Of a DNA stretch of 6,120 nucleotides, positions 4,453 to 6,120 are shown piece after piece. The position numbers and the translations under genes were made by a program. Each line of letters opens with the position of its first letter. Position 1 is the stretch's first letter. The notes beneath the pieces are model-generated. The model ran no database searches and had not been told where the DNA came from. It saw nothing but the letters and a program-made list of their open reading frames with translations. This DNA comes from an uncultured Caulobacter sp. Its GTDB lineage: Bacteria; Pseudomonadota; Alphaproteobacteria; Caulobacterales; Caulobacteraceae. The stretch is from assembly GCF_937900395.1 (NCBI RefSeq), contig NZ_CALCDX010000117.1, forward strand, positions 1 through 6,120, written 5' to 3'.

Positions 4453-6120
4453 TCATGACGTGGAAGTCATCGAACGCCACTCGGCCTGGTGCTTGCGGAG
4501 CCTGACGGGCGCGGACTTGTAGGCCGGCGTGCCCGAGCGCTGGTCGTGGTCGTCCAGGGCGATCACGACATTGGTCTCGGGATAGTAGGCCGCGAGGCAG
4601 CCCGGCGGGATATCGCGCGCCACGACCGTGAAGGCGCGGACCACGCGTTCGCCGCTCTCGTCGAAGGCCGCGCCGACGTCGATCAGGTCGCCCTCCATCA
4701 GCCCCATCCGGGCCATGTCGTCCGCATTGGCGAAGACGACGTCGCGCCGGCCGAACACGCCGCGATAGCGGTCGTTATTCCCATAGATGGTCGTGTTGTA
4801 CTGATCGTGGCTGCGCAGGGTGGTCAGGATCAGAACGTCCGGGTCGCCCCGGCGCGGGTCGCCGCCCTTCGGATCGAAGACCAGGAAGTTGGCCTTGCCC
4901 GTCGCCGTCTTCCACACCCGGTCCGATGGCCCGACCGGCAGGCGGAAACCGCCCGGAACGCGGACCTTCTCATTGTAGTCCTCGAACGCGGCCGGGAAGA
5001 CCCGGGCGATCAGGTCTCGGATGGCGTCGTAGTCGTCGGCCAATCCTGGCCAGTCGACCAGCGGATCCTGGCCGAAGGTCGCCGTCGCGATCCCCGCGAC
5101 GATGGCGGGCTCGGACAGCAGATGCTCCGACGCCGGCGGGTTGAGGCCGCGCGAGGCGTGGACCATCGACATCGAGTCCTCGACCGTCACCGACTGACGC
5201 ACCCCGGCCCGCACGTCCAGCTCCGTCCGCCCCAGGCACGGCAGCAACAGCGCGGCCTTGCCGACCAGCATGTGCGTGCGGTTCGGCTTGGTGGCGATGT
5301 GGACGGCCATGTCCAGCTTGCGCATCGCCGCGAAGGTCCTGACCGGATCGGGCGCGGCGACGGCGAAATTGCCGCCCAAGCCGACGAAGACCTTGGCCTC
5401 GCCCCGCTCCATCGCCGCGATCGTCTCGATCACGGTATGGCCATGAGCGCGCGGCGGCTCGAAGCCGAAGACGTCGCGGATCGAGTCCGACAGCGCCTCC
5501 GAAGGCTTCTCCCAGATCCCGACCGTCCGATTGCCCTGGACGTTCGAATGGCCGCGAAGCGGACAGATCCCAGCCCCGGGGCGCCCGATATTGCCTTTCA
5601 GCAGCAGCAGGTTGACCAGTTGCTGGACGGTCTGGGAGCTGTCGCGGTGCTGGGTCAGGCCCATGCCGTAGCAGAGGATCGTCGCCTTGGAGCGGGCATA
5701 GGTCGCCGCCGCTTCCTCGATCCGCTCACGCGGCAGGCCGCAGCCGGCCTCGATGGTCGCCCAGTCCAGCGCCTCGAGATGCGCGGCCAGCGCCTCGAAG
5801 CCGGTGGTGTGCTCGGCGATGAAGTCGCGATCCAATACGTCACCGTCGTGAGCGTCGAGGGCCAGCACCGCCTTCATCATCCCCTGCACCAGCAGGGCGT
5901 CGCCGCCGATGGTCAGTTGGTAGTAGGCCGAGGCGATCGGGGTCGAGGACAGGGTCGCCATCTCGACCGGATCCTGCGGCGAGGCGAACTTCTCCAGGGC
6001 CCGTTCGCGCAGCGGATTGAACGCCAGGATCGTCGCGCCGCGCCGGCTGGCCTCGCGCAGGGTCGCCATCATCCGCGGATGGTTGGTGCCCGGATTGTGC
6101 CCGAAGCACAGGATCAGGTC
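4453..6120 (-). CDS. FdhF/YdeP-family molybdopterin oxidoreductase, C-terminal 555 residues
   Basis: The frame is open to the right window edge, so the gene is partial at its 5' end; family members have about 760 residues, so roughly 200 are missing. These proteins resemble the alpha subunit of formate dehydrogenase and carry a bis-molybdopterin guanine dinucleotide cofactor, but their substrate is not established. Visible motifs in the fragment are GHNPGTNHPRM (7-17), YGMGLTQH (151-158), NIGRPGAG followed by CPLRGHSNVQGNR (177-198), the second nucleotide-binding segment GLGGNFAVAAPD (247-258), and the C-terminal cofactor domain with TLRSHDQYNTT (435-445), NADDMARMGLMEGDLIDV (465-482) and SGTPAYKS (529-536). 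The N-terminal region with any iron-sulfur ligands and the start codon lies outside. E. coli YdeP is linked to acid resistance, which should not be transferred without evidence. The true start is not the internal ATG at 6072, because the conserved motif lies before it. Confidence 0.9.
   Translation of the reverse strand, partial: DLILCFGHNPGTNHPRMMATLREASRRGATILAFNPLRERALEKFASPQDPVEMATLSSTPIASAYYQLTIGGDALLVQGMMKAVLALDAHDGDVLDRDFIAEHTTGFEALAAHLEALDWATIEAGCGLPRERIEEAAATYARSKATILCYGMGLTQHRDSSQTVQQLVNLLLLKGNIGRPGAGICPLRGHSNVQGNRTVGIWEKPSEALSDSIRDVFGFEPPRAHGHTVIETIAAMERGEAKVFVGLGGNFAVAAPDPVRTFAAMRKLDMAVHIATKPNRTHMLVGKAALLLPCLGRTELDVRAGVRQSVTVEDSMSMVHASRGLNPPASEHLLSEPAIVAGIATATFGQDPLVDWPGLADDYDAIRDLIARVFPAAFEDYNEKVRVPGGFRLPVGPSDRVWKTATGKANFLVFDPKGGDPRRGDPDVLILTTLRSHDQYNTTIYGNNDRYRGVFGRRDVVFANADDMARMGLMEGDLIDVGAAFDESGERVVRAFTVVARDIPPGCLAAYYPETNVVIALDDHDQRSGTPAYKSAPVRLRKHQAEWRSMTSTS

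Noticed and set aside
4369..4460. A promoter for the GIN-domain gene in the 81-nt gap (GCTAGC resembling a Caulobacter -10 element)
   Set aside because: No matching -35 sequence at a suitable distance; cotranscription with the oxidoreductase gene is the simpler reading.

Overview
The window is GC-rich (by eye about 65%) and reads as an alphaproteobacterial chromosome, most likely Caulobacter or a close relative. The pointers are the form of the ribosomal proteins (for example the L2 start MALKQFNPTSPGQRG), codon usage, and CcrM-type GANTC sites at a promoter. No mobile element, RNA gene, CRISPR array or phage gene is visible.

Positions 1-2074 (minus strand) hold the promoter-proximal part of the S10 ribosomal protein operon: rpsJ, rplC, rplD, rplW and the first 15 codons of rplB. 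The genes are tightly packed. The rpsJ stop codon lies inside the rplC Shine-Dalgarno sequence, rplC/rplD and rplD/rplW each share one base in TAATG, and rplW and rplB are 3 nt apart.

Positions 2075-2677 are a divergent intergenic region without a convincing gene. On the minus strand it carries a good sigma-70-type promoter (TTGACG, 17 nt, TACAAG) and then a leader of about 215 nt. The leader has nested helices and a hairpin with a GCGA tetraloop followed by a T-rich stretch, which looks like an attenuator about 100 nt before rpsJ. A copy of the hairpin's 3' arm lies at the predicted 5' end of the transcript and could pair with the 5' arm instead. Three GANTC sites lie within 56 bp, one of them between the -35 and -10 boxes. 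This control region is the most interesting part of the window.

Positions 2678-3436 (plus strand) encode a secreted outer-membrane beta-barrel protein of 252 residues. It ends at a 13-bp hairpin terminator that it shares with the convergent gene downstream.

Positions 3532-4371 (minus strand) encode a secreted head-GIN-domain (DUF2807-type) protein with seven GSGD repeats spaced 18-20 residues. Its Shine-Dalgarno sequence is folded into a hairpin. Upstream on the same strand, 81 nt away, lies the C-terminal 555 residues of a FdhF/YdeP-family molybdopterin oxidoreductase that runs off the right edge. Those two genes may be cotranscribed, but the sequence shows no functional link between them. 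No complete new multi-gene system is evident; the novel candidates are RNA-level and methylation-level control elements.
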